Source: Nicotiana tabacum
Taxonomy: Eukaryota; Streptophyta; Magnoliopsida; Solanales; Solanaceae
Reading direction: 5' to 3'
NCBI RefSeq assembly: GCF_000715075.1
Contig: NC_134096.1
Span: 40,063,804-40,127,803 of the forward strand
DNA: 64,000 nt
In this document: piece after piece, positions 23,996 through 37,027 of the stretch
Numbering within the stretch: position 1 is the stretch's first letter
How the letters are laid out: each line of letters starts with the position of its first letter
Translations under genes and position numbers: made by a program
The notes under the pieces: model-generated
Told to the model about the DNA's origin: nothing
The model's database searches: none
The model's input: only the letters and a program-made list of their open reading frames with translations

Positions 23996-25439
23996 AAGAA
24001 GCTTCAGAAACCAGCAAACCAGCTATCTCCCAACACCAATAATTGATCCGTTAACCACCCGAAACACACCCGAGGCCCTCGGGACCTCAACCAACCATAT
24101 CAACAAGTCATATATCAACATAAGAACTTAGTCGAACCTTCGAAACACTCAAAACAACATCAAAATACCAAATCACCCTCAGATTCAAGCCTAAAAACTT
24201 CTAAACTTCCAAATTTTGCAAACGACGCCGAAGCCTACCAAACCACATCCGAATGACCTCAAATTTTTCACACACGTCACAAATGACACTATGAGCGTAC
24301 TCCAACTTCCAAAAATCCATTCCGACTCCAATATCAAATTTTTCACTGCCGACCGAAATAGCCAAATTTCCAACTTCCACCAATTCAAGCCTAATTCCAC
24401 TACGGACCTCCAAATAACATTCTGGACACGCTCCTAAGTCCAAAATCACCTAATGGAGCTAGTGAAACCATCAAAATTAAATCCGAGATCGTTTACATAT
24501 AAGTCAACACTCGGTTGACTTTTCAAACTTAAACTTCTACTTTAGAGACTACGTGTCTCAATCCACTCCGAAACTACTCCGCACCCGAACCAACTAACCC
24601 GGTATACCATAATATAACTGAAAAGCATAAAAGGAAGCATAAATGGGGAAAATAGGACTATACCTCTCGAAACGACCGGCCGGGTCATTACATACAGCCC
24701 AAGCGCTATCATAAGCTAGATTCAGGCATAAATATATATAGCATGCTGCGGCGTACAAACCGATCTCATAACTGTCACTCATAATTAGGATCTCGGCTTC
24801 ACTCAGTCATCAATCTCTCATGTCTCACTCACGGGCTCACAATATCATGAAACTAGCCCGACAACAATGATATGATGTATCAATAAATAACAACTGAGAC
24901 TGAGATATGATATGAATACATGAATATGACTGAGTACGAAATATCAATGAAATCAGTGAGATGAAAGCAAGAAACGACCACTATGGGTCCCACAGTATCG
25001 GCATAAAGCCTAAACATGATATCTAGCATGATTGACAGCTCAATTACTTTATCACATGGTGAAAACATGGATATCAATAAAGTAAGACCTCTATACAGTG
25101 CCATAGAAGCAACAGAGTCCCAATTCACATGGTGTACGCCCACACGCCCGTCACCTAGCATGTGCGTCAACTTAATACCAATCCATAACACGTATTTCGG
25201 GGTTTCATACCCTCAACACTAAGATTAGAAGAGTTACTTATCTCGAACAAGCCAATTCCAACATCGAGCAAGACAAGCGATGCTCCAAAATATCATCCCG
25301 CATGTTCCGACCACCGAACGGCTCAAAACCCAATTCATATGGTGAAAATTGCTCCAAACGTCGCCTAAACCGTGCTCCAAAATCCGAAAATGGGTGAAAA
25401 TTCGCGAACCCTCAAACTTAAAGGGTTCTGCCCAGCCAA

Positions 25440-25725
25440 TCCGCACCTGCGGACAAGAGGTCGCGTCTGCGACCTTCGCTTCTGCGGGAAAAATCTCGCT
25501 TCTGCGAGAACAGCTTGGCCAACCATAATCGCTTCTACGAGAACAGCTTGGCCAGCCATAATCGCTTCTGCGATGCCTAGGACCGCACCTGCGGTCGCGT
25601 TTATGCGCGCATTGGCCGCTTCTGCGGGCCTCCTCACCCAGCCTCTTCTCGCATCTGTGACACCTTTATTGCACCTCCGACTATCGCACCTGCGAGCCCA
25701 TTTCCGCAGGTATGAAAACACCAGA
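25440..25725. repeat. TCGCTTCTGCG/CGCACCTGCGG motif array
   Basis: Same kind of array as 23655-23995, in the outer LTR, with a short direct duplication: GAGAACAGCTTGGCCA occurs twice, at about 25507 and 25538. The open frames across it are repeat artefacts. Confidence 0.85.
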
Positions 25726-26412
25726 ACCAACAGCCTTGAACAATGCAATGTGTAACGAAAATGATCCGAACCGCATCCAAAACTCATCCGAGGCACTCGG
25801 GACCCCGTATGAATATACAACAAGTTCCATAACGCAATACGGACCTACTTGAGGCCTTAAAATACAAATAACAACATAAAAACGACGAATCACACCTCAA
25901 ATCGAAATCTATGAACTACGAACTTTCAAATTCAATAACTCGTGGCGAAACATAGCAAATCAATCCGGAATGATTTTAAATTTTGCACACAAGTCATATT
26001 CGATATTACAGACCTGCTCCAACTTACGGAATAGGAATCCGACCCCGATATCAAAAAGTACACTCCCGGTCAAACTTTCCAAAATTTCAACTTTCGCCAT
26101 TTCAAGCCAAAATCAACCACGGACCTCCGAATCACAATCCGGACGCGCTCCAAAGTCAAAAATCACCCAACGGAACTAACGAAACCATTGAAACTTTGTT
26201 CCGGGTTCAAATTCACAAAAAGTCAAACTTGATCAACTCTCCCAATTTAAAGCTTCAACAATGAAATCCATTCTTCCAATTTGATTCCGAATAACCTGAA
26301 AATCAAAACTGACGATTCACATAAGTCATAATGCATCATATGGAGCTACTCATGCCCTTAAAAAACCGAGCGAAGTGCAAATGCTCAAAACGATCGGTCG
26401 GATCGTTAAACA

Positions 26413-29100
26413 AAACTTACCTTATAACTATAAGCTAAGCATAAAGAGTGAAGACATACAATTTGAAAAGATTTTTGGTCAGGCAAATTAACTGGGAATA
26501 AGAGCTCTGAAAGTTTAAGCTAATAAGCTATAGCCTGTTTTTCATTGTACTATCTAATACCATATTTCTTCTAAACCTTTGTCAAGAAAAAAAAAACTCT
26601 CAAACTACTTAAAAAGGTATTCCCAAAGTTAGTCTTCTTAGTTGGGAGGTTTAGGTGGTATTTTATTTCAATATTCTAAAAACTTAAAATCCTTTGAATA
26701 AGGTAAAGAATTTTAAAAACAAAAATATTCAAATACGTTTAGAAACAAACACCATCCCATCCTCTAATTGCAGAAATTGCTATTAAATCATTGGCAATAA
26801 CAAACAAGCTTATTAGCTGAACTATGACTAGTAAACACAACATTCGAATACTAAATTCATCTCTAGAGATTATTTTTGGTAGAAAATAAATTTTTTAAGC
26901 TGTAATAAAATGACAGACCTTTGATCGCCAGAATTATACTTCGTCTGATGTACTGTCTTTCGTTTTCCATCCATTCATGTAGTGAATACCTCTTATATGC
27001 CCTAAATACCTAAAGAGAGACTGAAGAAAAAAAATCCAGTTATTTAAAAAAGCTTTTGTTCATTTTTTTTTAGTTTATCATCAAACACTTTTGCTACCAT
27101 AAAAGTCCCCCCCTTTGTCCAGCTGTGTTACAGTATAAGTCAAATATAGGCAGAGTTAAACACGGTTTTTTGGTTCTTAAGTTAGCAACATCAATCAAAT
27201 TGAGAATGGTAGGAATCTTATGTGTAATAGTGTGATATATTGTGGGAAAGGAGTAGTTCATAAGTAAATGATTTTAGAGCTTACTTCTGAATTATAAAAG
27301 CTAACCAAAGTAACAGTTTAGAAATAGAATGTACAAGTATATACCTGCATATTGTTTTTACTTACAACTGAGGAAGTTGGTACTTTTCTACAACTTGTAA
27401 TTTAAATATATTCCTAGGGTGTCAAAACCTTAGCAGCAAGAGAATGGATAAAAAAGGAACAGTGAATCTGTATTGGAATCGGTTACCCTCTAAAACGCCT
27501 AGAGAGGAGCCAAAGTTGCAAAAACTTCCTTTAAAGAATGTCATCCGCTTCAGCAGTGCTCAAGCTAACTCTAGTACCCAAAAATAAAGAGAACCTAGAG
27601 AAGGCAAATATTTTCAGAAATCTTTTTAAGGTCCTATATCATCTTCCAAGTAGTAGTTATAATATAATTTAGCTCCAGAGAAATGACAACAAAAGCCATT
27701 GATATTCCTCAAGACAATAGAGATAAAAATAAATCACAAACACTTAAAAAATAGAGAGGACAAAAGTATGCATAAGAAAGTTAATAGAAACGGTAATTCA
27801 TTGAAGAATTTATTCAAACACCTAGAGAAGAAAAGACATTCGTAGTAATTTTATTCCTTCAAAAGCCACCAGTAACTATTGGCACATCTAATTACCAAAA
27901 TAAAAGTAAACTGATACTGGAAAATAACTTGGAACTTAGCTAAAAGGAAAAAATCACAAAATGGCATATTAAAAGACACAATCTTTAAACCAGTATTTCA
28001 GGTCAATTTGGTTCTAAGAAAATTGAAATTGGAAAATATCTTGGGAGACTTAGCAGAAAGGGAGAAAAAAATAAAAAAAGGGCATATATAAAGACATAAT
28101 CTTTAGATGGATTAAATCAAGAATTCAAGAAATGATCAAAACCATTAGCTCAACATGAATAATTACTATAAATGGATCTACTAATTTTAGAGAACAAAAA
28201 TGATTTAGAACATTATGAATTGACATGGGATTAACTGATATGTAAAGAAAAAGAAGTAGATAGAAGTTTGATGAAATTCAGATGAAGATACGTTCAACAA
28301 ATAGAATAAAGTAGACGGGTCTTCTTCTTTATCTTCTATAACTGTAATTTCTGGTTGTATTATGTAATTACATCAATATCAGATATAATAATAATTTACA
28401 ACAGAGAAATAAAAAAAGTTGTTGAATTGCATGATAATTCATACACATACGGAAATTTTGGTACCTCAAAGTGATCATTTGAAACAAGGTTAGTCTAAGG
28501 GGAATTAGAAAATAACTTAAGTCAATTTTAGAATTCCTAACAAGGGATGCGCCACAAGAACTCTTTCATACACTACTATAATTTAGAGAATTCTAACAAA
28601 ACATTTCACTCCTTTTCTTTGTATATTAGTTATGGTTAAACTTTCACTTTTCAAAGTTGTAAAGAGAATCAAATTACCCTTCACTAAGGATATTCAACGG
28701 TGAAGTTCCTCTGCCAAATGAGTTTCATTCCAAATAGCCTATTCATGATTTTGTTGGTTTAGCCAAGAAGTTCGTTACATATTTTTGTCTTCTACAAAGT
28801 CTTAAATCCAGATAAACAAATTATTAAAAACAGAGAACAAATCAGAACCCAACCTTAGTTTATTTTCACCTTTTTGAAACGAATCTTATAGTAAACTGAA
28901 GAAAAGATTGCCAATCAAGCCAAAACCCCAAAGATCTGAACTTTTTGCAGAAGAACTGAAGCTTTGAATAGAGGAAACACAATAAAGCTGAAAGAGAGGG
29001 TAAAGATAAGAGCACAGAGGAAAAAATTGGAGAAATCCAGCAGAGATAGAACTAACATATAAGAAAATTAGAAGTGGCTCTAGTGAACGTAATGAAAAAA
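26413..29100. other. AT-rich island, right part; possible decayed host sequence
   Basis: About 2.7 kb of AT-rich sequence (poly-A/T runs near 26589, 27023 and 27066) that matches no LTR in the window. On the minus strand, 28870-29120 looks like a transcript start: TATA-like AATATATAAG at 29154-29163, a CT-rich leader, then a donor-like AAAAAG|GTGAAA at about 28870. A 47-codon + strand frame lies at 27444-27587. No domain is recognisable, and the flanks give no clear terminal repeats. Confidence 0.4.
27444..27587 (+). CDS. Short open frame, 47 codons, unknown; exon-like
   Basis: ATG at 27444, TAA at 27585-27587. The frame is open upstream of the ATG to about 27370, so it could be an internal exon. 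The peptide is basic with Pro/Lys-rich segments (starts MDKKGTVNLYWNRLPSKTPR) and is not repetitive, unlike most frames in the window. I do not recognise the protein. It may be chance in AT-rich DNA. Confidence 0.2.
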   Translation: MDKKGTVNLYWNRLPSKTPREEPKLQKLPLKNVIRFSSAQANSSTQK

Positions 29101-31064
29101 ATGCCCTGATGATGAAGCATGCATGTTGACCATCAAATGTCTGCTTATCCTCACTTATATATTAGTAGTAGATATAAAGTAGTGGACTTCATCTCCAAGC
29201 CTCATTTTCGATCCAAATCAAATCTAAAACTCTCTCTAGACCTCCTAAACATATCCATAGGGTTTGGAATCCAAATCAAAGGTGGAGAAGGTGCAACAAG
29301 TGGATTCAATCCCTAGGAACCCAATTAGTCGTTAGTTTGCCACTTTCTCTCTTCGTGGCTGATTGAGGAAGATATAGCAATGTATTAAGCTATGCAAATT
29401 GGGTATTTGTGTGCTATAATGTATGTTCTTCATCCCTCTACTTGGGTTGAGTCGTATTTAGGCCACAGCATGCCTAGATGTTGAAAGAAAATATGTTTAA
29501 CTTGAAGTTGGAAGTATGTTTGAGGTGTTGTGCGCATGGGACTATTTTGGAAGGTTTTTAAGCTAGGTTTAGGCTATTTTTTGATGTAGTAGCTTGGATG
29601 TGCTTTTGTTGATGTTTTTATTGTCATTTTTGGTGATGGTTTGAATTGGAAGGAAGTGATATATGTGCTGTCCAATTTTTTGAAAATCGTAGTTGTGTTG
29701 TTGTTGATTGTTGGACTATTTCGGAGGCTTAATATGATTATTGTTTGGGCTATTTGGTGATTGTTGTAACTTGTGGGAAGTTATATATAAACATGGGAGG
29801 TTCTGTCCATTTTATAATAGAATAAAGTGTGTCGTTCAAATGCTATAAGATATGGCATTCATATTGTTACAATAGTATTGTTCATTGCTTATAGACAACA
29901 GAGCTGCAGGTTAAGTTCGCTTGAGGATTGGACAAGATATTATGAGTGTATGTTAAGGTTAATCGTTCCTTCTTTTGGCATGATCCAAGTAACGAAACGT
30001 AAACGTAATGTTATTCCATAAATAGTTCTACTCCTAAAAGTTAAGGATGCCTACATTATTCATACCTGTAAAATGTAATTCAAAGCATATCTAAGTATGT
30101 TCCTAAGTCTCTATTGAGGCATACGATAAAGATGTTAATGTTTATAATGTAATGTTATATGCATCTTCATTTACCACCGATCTACGATCGATTATGCAGT
30201 TATGCATTTACAATCGGGCTACGACTGGTCGGACAATCATGCATTTACCATCGAGCTACGTTTAGCTGGCCAGTTGCGCATTTACCATCGAGCTACGGCC
30301 GATCGCGGAGTCAGGCAGTTACCACCGAGCTACATTCGGTCGGGCAATTATCACTAATCAGTTGGGCAATCGTGTTACAATATGGCTAATAGTTCCAAAG
30401 AGAGGCATTCCATTATGTATAGTTAGTATGCATATCATGGCCCTCAACGGCACTTCAGAGGTTCAGGTTGATTCTTATATTTCTTCCATTGATGTTGGCT
30501 TATTGTTATGTTTCAGTTCTGCCTTACGTACTCGGTACACTATTTGTATTATTTTTTTGGTGTGGATGTTGCATTCTTGCCTACAGGTGTAGGTAATCAG
30601 TTTGATGATCCCTCATTGTAGACGAGGTTAGAATTCAGCAAATGATCGGTAAGACTCCACTTTATTCAGAGTGCAGCCGAGTATATAAGTTCTCGTGTTA
30701 GAGGTTTGCTACAGACTTATGGGTAGGCTGGGGCCATGTCCTAACCATCTTTTGATGTCAAATACTCTTTGAGGCTTTGTAGGCATATGTTCATTATGTA
30801 CAGTAGTATGTCAGAGGCCTTGACGGCCCGTGTGTATTCATGGTTTAAGTACGATGGTTCACTGATACAATGTTTGCCCACTTACAGTTACACATTACGA
30901 ACTGTAGCCATGTTGGCCCATGATAATTATAGAAATAATGAGTTTAGCCAAGTCGGATTATGTATGTTCTAATTTTCATCGAACAATTATGGGTTACAGA
31001 GTGGTTCTCTCGGGCCAGTACGACACCGAATGACAGCCATGCCTCTCCAGGTTGGGGCGTGACA
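29101..31064 (+). mobile_element. LARD-1 3' LTR, second segment
   Basis: From 29866 onward it aligns with the visible 5' LTR (1-771, 3637-3706, 14197-14550). 29101-29865 is inferred to be LTR because it leads straight into it. Ends GGTTGGGGCGTGACA at 31064. With 16341-16985 the LTR totals about 2.6 kb, the same size as the E LTRs. The left edge is approximate. Confidence 0.7.
30168..30358 (+). repeat. 38-bp minisatellite in LARD-1 3' LTR
   Basis: Five degenerate copies of the unit also seen at 302-490 (core CATTTACCATCGAGCTACGG). Confidence 0.8.
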
Positions 31065-31621
31065 GAAATATAAAGAGAAAATAAAATAAAACTTTATTGG
31101 GGCTTGACAGCACGACGACATTAGCTGGGTAGGTGGGGGACATGGTGGGAGTTGGGTAAGTGGAGGATGGAGGCTGGTGGACGGAAGAAGAAGAGGAGTA
31201 AGGGCTGCCGCACGATGGGGGAAGGAGCGGGGCTGTGAGAGAAGGAGGGAAGAGAGAAGGAGAGAAGAGAGAAGGAGAAATAGAGAAAAATTGGCCCCAC
31301 ATCTGAAAATAATTAGATTACCAACCGAAATTAGTCGTTATATTTCAGACAATACATTTAAGTACATTTTTTGATCATTTGACAAAAAATATCGACCAAA
31401 ATTAATCGATTTTTTATTTAAAAAAAGAAAAGAAAGTATGGTCGAATTTGACAAATAAATACCGACTAATATCAATCGGTTATATGGAAAAATGATTATT
31501 TTCCTATATTAATATATACTTTAATATTAAGAGATGTTTGATCCATTTTAACAACATTTTGATATATATATATATATTAATGACCCAATCCGTCTTTTTG
31601 TGCTTTAGTATTTTGTGCGGT
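31065..31621. mobile_element. Probable CACTA-like DNA transposon fragment
   Basis: Contains dispersed inverted motifs ACCGAAATTAGTCGTT (about 31324), TCGACCAAAATTAATCGAT (about 31391) and ACCGACTAATATCAATCGGT (about 31465). These resemble the subterminal CCGACCAAAATTGGTCGG repeats of plant CACTA elements. No CACTACAA-type terminus or transposase was found, so ends and assignment are uncertain. An (AT) run lies at about 31562-31580. Confidence 0.4.
31127..31156 (+). other. G-quadruplex-capable sequence
   Basis: Four G runs of at least 3 separated by TAGGT, ACATGGT and AGTT (loops of 5, 7 and 4), at the start of a 150-bp purine-rich tract that continues to about 31300 with GAAGGAG/GAGA repeats. 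Confidence 0.6.
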
Positions 31622-32123
31622 AGTTTAAGAACTGGAGTAGCTTCATATGATATATTATGAATTGCGTATATGGTTGGTGTTAATATTCGTAGGGTTCAGA
31701 ATTGATTTGATAGAATGGTTCTCATTTGAAAGCCTTAAATTAGAAGATTTAACAAAGGTTTGACTTTTGAGTAAACAACCTCAGAATCGGGATTTGATGG
31801 ATTCAATAGGTCTGTATGGTAATTTTGGACTTGGACGTATGTTCAGATTTGAATTCGGATGTTCCTAGAAGGTTTTGGCTTTATTTATTAAAAGATGGCA
31901 ATTTGAAAAATTAAAACTTTCGTAGGATTGATCGGAAATAGACTTTGGTTTTATCGAACTCGAATTGTGATTTTGCGATCTTGTATATGTTTATTTTGAT
32001 GATTAGAACTTGTTAAAAAAGTTTGGTTGTGATTCGGGATGTTCAAGTGTGATTCGGACGAGTTCGGTAAAGTTAGAATAATTGGAAGTTAAGAGAATGA
32101 TTTTGATCTTTGATTCACGGTTT
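31622..32123 (+). mobile_element. LTR A fragment, left part
   Basis: Starts inside an LTR (GGAGTAGCTTCATATGAT) whose first roughly 55 bp are missing by comparison with 3712-3770. Continues after the nested insertion at 56170. It is the oldest layer of the stack ending at 56341. Confidence 0.65.
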
Positions 32124-34159
32124 TGTAACGATTCAGCCAGTCATTTTTTGTATTGTAGTCTAGTTTCCCCATTTATTGCCTCTTATATGTACATTTGTGG
32201 TTATGTGACTTGCCGGGAAGGTTGGATTGGTTTCGCAGAATTTTCGGAGTGAATTGGAACACTTAGTCCCAAGGTTGGAAGCTTAAGTTGGAAGAGTTGA
32301 TCGGAGTTTGACTTTTGTGTAGACGACTCCAGAATGATGTTTTGATGATTCCAATAGTTTTGTATGGTGATTTTGGATTTAGGCATATATCCACATGTTA
32401 ATTTAGAGGTCCGTAGGTTGATTTGATGCATTTTAGCAAAAGTTGAAAAGTTGAAGGTTGAGCGGTTTGGCCGAGATTTGACTTTGTTGATATCGGGTTC
32501 GGATTTTAGTTTCAGGAGTTGGAACATGTCCTGTCACGACCCCAATTTTCCACCTTAGGATGTCGTGATGGCACCTAATCTCTAAAACTAGGTAAGCCTA
32601 ACAAACAAGATAATAAGAAACAAAGTAACGGCCTGAAAACAAGATATAAATTGATAAGTCTCATAAGAATCTCAATACTGAACCACAATACAATATTTTC
32701 CTAAAACCCAGTGAGACTGAGTCATAAGCTCTACATAAAAGTACTAAAATCTCGATATACATCACTGTTTGAATAAAGGATAAACAATAATAAGAGATAG
32801 CAAAAGGTGACTGCGAGGCCTGCGGACGTCGAGAAAATATACCTTGAAGTTTCCAAAAATAGCTGAATGATGACTAGCGTCTGACACATGCAGATGTACC
32901 TGGATCTGCACAAAAATGTGCAGAAGCGTAGTATGTGTACACCACAACGGTAATCAGTAAGTATCAAACCTAACCTCGGTAGAGAGTGACGAGACCAGGT
33001 CAAGACACCTACTAGGATAAAGAAAACTAAACAGAGTATAGCATAGTCTAAATATGGAAAATGAGGAAGTAAATGACAAGCAAACGGTTTAATAGTGTAA
33101 GCTTTCAACGAAAATTTAAGCGGTGAAGGCAACAAGGAGTAAACACATACTGAAACAACAAGAAGACAAATACAGGTAATTACAAGTAAAACAATGAAGA
33201 AACAACAAGAACTATTCATCCACCAAGCCTTTTTAACATGGATTGTACAACAAGAATCACATCTGAGGCACTGCCTCATATTCACATTTTACAATTTCAA
33301 TCATAATATTTCCTTATAACACTGCGTGAGCCTTGCATTTGGTTTTAAAAATTATTTTTTCCGAAATAGCTACACGTATTTCAGCTCCCTTATCTCACCG
33401 CGTGGTTTCAAGTAATTCCCTCACTAGCAACACGCGTATCAAGCCCACCTTATCTCACTTCATGCGTATAAATCCTTATCCTTATACCACTGCATGCGTA
33501 TCAATATCACAACACAACAACAACTCGCACCACAAGTGCCCATATGCCACAACTTGCCAAATCAACAATACCGATGTTTCCATAATAATTAGACCACGAC
33601 TCAATAACAATGTGTACAAGAATCTCAATAATGACAAAATGAATGAGAAATGCTCAACAACGAACGATATCTCAAAAATCAACAACTTCAACCTTAATGT
33701 GATAATAACTTTCACAACTTCAATGCCAATAATCCAACAAGAAGATAATTCCCACGAAATCACAACATCAAGTAAGAGTAATGCAACAATAAAGAGGTAA
33801 CACGACAATAAGGGAGGTAACAACTTCAACCAAAGTATATGAGAGAAAATATAACAAAGTAAGAGATAGAACAAGTGCTAACAACTTCAAGTAGAGCATA
33901 TAAGAGTACATTAACAATGAAAGATATAACATGTTATGACAGTTCAATTAAAGGCATGGAAAGAGTCTAAATAGCCTAAACCGGCCAAATACCACATATA
34001 GCCGGTGTACACACTCGTCACCTCGCGTACACATCTTCCACAAAACACAAATAACATAATCAACCCAAATCCTAAGGGGTAGTTCCCCCCCACAAAGTTA
34101 GGAAAGATACTTACCTCAACTAGGCCAAATCAACCCTCGAAAATATATTTTCCCCTAAT

Positions 34160-37027
34160 GTCACGACCCAAAATCCACTATAGGTCATGATGGCGCCTAA
34201 CGCCGCCATCAGCAAGCCAACGGTGATTGATCAACTTAATTACTCATTTTATTACTTTGAAATCATAATGTCCATTAATTAAATAGTATGAAATAGAATT
34301 TACAGGGAAAAATGATAATATTTACGTGATGAACGACCAGTAGGAACCCCAAAACTCAGTGTCACAAATGCATGAGCATCAACTAAGAAATATAATAAAA
34401 TACAACATCTATCTAGAATACAAATTAGACAGGAGAATATAAATAACTCTGATGGAGACTCTACATGCTGCAGATCGTAACATGGAATGCAGCTCACGGT
34501 AAAGTCCCTGCAATGGTCGCGCCTTTGCGCCCAAAAAGACTACCAAACATATATGTACCTGCCCAATAAGTGTAGCAAGTGCATCATGAGTACATAAATC
34601 AACGCTTACCCAGTAAGTATCTAGCTTATCCCCGGAGAAGTAGTGATGAGGGGTCGACATCGACACTTACTAGCGGTCCAATAAATTATGTACAGTAAGA
34701 AGTAAACAAATGTGAGGCAAAGTAAACGAAATAAACAAATATAAATATGTGGTAAAATTATCCTCTCGACAATAAACTCAAGCTCTCAATTAGCAGTTAT
34801 CTCCTCAACCGGAGCATATATATATATAATGGACCTCACCGGATAGGTCGTCACAAATTCAAATTAGGAAAACTCGCAGATACACTGGCTTCTTGTCAAA
34901 TATTACGCACGATTCCGTAAGAGTATTTTATAGAAATGCCGAGGCGTACGACCCGATCCCATTATACTGTGTGCACTGCGGAGGGTCGAATGACACGAAT
35001 CATATATGCATCTATTAAACTACCGAGGTGAATGACCCACTCCCATGAGAGTGTGGTACATATTCCTGCAGAGGCGAACAACCCTATACCATTAGAATAA
35101 GAAGCTTTAATGGGTCCTTGACCCCAGTCACAAATAAACGCGTGGGTTATGAATTTTAAGGAAAGCTTTTCGATGAAAATACATAGCGCGGGAGAAATTT
35201 GTAAGAGGAGTACAATTATTTCGCGGCTAATCATGAAGCCTGACAAACCTCTACAATAGCAAGTCTATCACTCTACGCAGGTCTAGTCTCAGGTCGTAAC
35301 GCGAAATTAAGGAATTAAACGAACAAAGATAACTCCTATAGTACAATTATAGCATGGTGTGAACCAAAGTATACCCGTACAATAACATGAACCTAGCTAC
35401 GTATGGACTCTCGTCACCTCGTGCGTACATAGCCTACGCAACAAGTAACACATATCAAATACATCACCTAGGGGTAGTTTCCCCCTCACAGAGTTAGAGA
35501 GGAGACTTACCTCGCTCCGAAATTCCATAACCGACTCAAACGCCACTCTAACACCTCAAACCGATGCCCGTCTCTCCAAAACTAGTCAAACAATTCCCAT
35601 AATTAATCAATTTATAACAATTTCCAACTCCGCTCGAAAAGTAAATAAAGTCACCCCTCGGGCTCGCGTGCCCGGATTCCGAATATTTTCGAAGATAAAC
35701 ATTACCCATAACATTACGAACTCAAATGTATAATTTATACCCAATTCCATGTCAAATTTTGTGGTCAAAAATCCAAAAATACCAATTCTAGGTTTTCTCT
35801 TAAAATCCCATAATTTCCACAATTTTTCATGTATTTACAAGCCCAAATTCATTAATTGAACTCCCAACTTGTAGAAATTACTTACCTCATGATTGACGAT
35901 GAAAATGACGCTCCAAAATCGCTCCAAAGTCGGTTTTCATGGAAGAAATGAAATGAAATGAGCCAAACCTACGCACTTAAACAAGCCCTCTGCCCAGCGA
36001 TCATCACGCCTGCGGACCACCAGCCGCACCTACGAAAAAATCCATCGCAGGTGCGGTTCTCTCCAAGCGAGGAAAATCTTCTTTTGCAGTCCACCCCATG
36101 CTCCTACGCTCTCGCACGTGTGGAGACCTTCTGCTTCTGCGACCCCAGCTGCCCAACTCGTTTTCCGCTTCTACGGAGCATCCTTCGCATCCGTGGGATC
36201 GCAGATGCGGAAATATCCTCACATCTGCGGCCATCCTAGCTCAGTCCAAATGATGCTTCTGCGACCACAACGCCGCACCTGTGGGCTCGCACCTGCGTCC
36301 CTTTCCATACAGGTGCGATTGTACCAGATCCCAGCTGCTTCAGTACTTCTCCCAAGTCCAAACTCGACCCGTTTTCAATCTGATTCGCACTCGGGGCCCC
36401 CGAGACCCCGTCTAATCACACCAACAAGTCCCAATACCTTATACAAACTTATCCAAAGGCTCGAAACTCCACAAATAACATCAAAATCATGAATCGACAA
36501 TCAAAATATTTCTTTCAACTTTCAAACTTCGACGAATGCGTCAGAATTATACTTAAACTTTCCGGAATGATGCCAAACTTTGTGCACAAGTCATAAATCA
36601 CAATACGAACCTATTCTAAGGCTCGGAATCGCAAACAGACTTCAATAATACCAAAGTCCACTTCAATTCAAACATAATAAATTCTTAAAACCTTCAAAAT
36701 GCCAACTTCCACAATAAGCGCTGAAATGCTCCCGAGCCGTCCGATACTCAACCTGAAAATACGTCAAAGTCCGAAATTATCGTACGAACCTATTGGAACC
36801 TTCAAATCCCGATTCCGAGGTCGTTTACTCAAAAGTCAAACCTTAGTCAATTCTTCCAACTTACAGCTTCCGAATTTAGAATTTGTTTCTTTCCAAATCA
36901 ACTCCGAACTTCCTGAAATTCAATTCTGGTCAAACGTACAAGTCATAAAACATGAAGTGAAGCTACTCAAGGCCTCAAATCGTTGGACAACCTGCTAGAG
37001 CTCAAAATGATCGGTCGGGTCGTTATA
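34160..37027 (-). mobile_element. Solo LTR D, TSD CCTAA
   Basis: 2868 bp. On the + strand it starts TGTCACGACCCAAAATCC and ends GGTCGGGTCGTTATA (final C altered to T). Flanked by CCTAA at 34155-34159 and 37028-37032. Donor-like ACTTACCTC (sense GAGGTAAGT) occurs at about 35507 and 35881. Contains a three-unit degenerate repeat around 34940-35100 and a CTGCG array at 36000-36320. Confidence 0.9.
36000..36320. repeat. CTGCG motif array in LTR D
   Basis: Degenerate copies of CGCACCTGCG, GCTTCTGCGA and GCAGATGCGG in both orientations. The frames of 76-124 codons across it are artefacts of the array. Confidence 0.75.

Larger units (their letters stand above)
19683..24692 (-). mobile_element. Middle solo LTR, TSD TACAG
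   Basis: On the + strand it starts TGTCACGACCCAAAACC and ends CCGGGTCATTACA. It is flanked by TACAG at 19678-19682 and 24693-24697. About 2.9 kb remains after removing the inner LTR. Holds a G-box repeat (22555-22700) and a CTGCG motif array (23655-23995). No coding region. Confidence 0.9.
18556..26412 (-). mobile_element. Outer LTR of a three-level nested stack
   Basis: On the + strand it begins TGTCACGATCCAAAATCC and ends GGTCGGATCGTTAAACA, the inverse of the TGTAACGACC...GTGACA family. It is continuous across the inserted LTR 19683-24692: GGCTCCTACAG before the insertion joins TACAGCCCAAGCGCT after it. The left flank CTTTT and right flank AAACT do not match, so the TSD is lost or the right end is miscalled. 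There is no internal domain, so this is a solo LTR or fragment. Confidence 0.75.

Noticed and set aside
23678..24046. Overlapping frames of 67-122 codons
   Set aside because: Products of the CGCACCTGCGG array, which has few stop codons; similar frames occur in every such array.
30994..31302. 102-codon Ser/Pro-rich minus-strand frame
   Set aside because: It is the complement of the purine-rich tract and spans the LARD-1 LTR end, so it is compositional.
32731..33285. 184-codon hydrophobic frame in C 3' LTR
   Set aside because: Pyrimidine-rich sequence translates as a membrane-like protein. The corresponding LTR region is deleted in the other copy and there is no known domain.
34806..34820. 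Short (AT)n run as a microsatellite
   Set aside because: Too short to be noteworthy in AT-rich LTR DNA.
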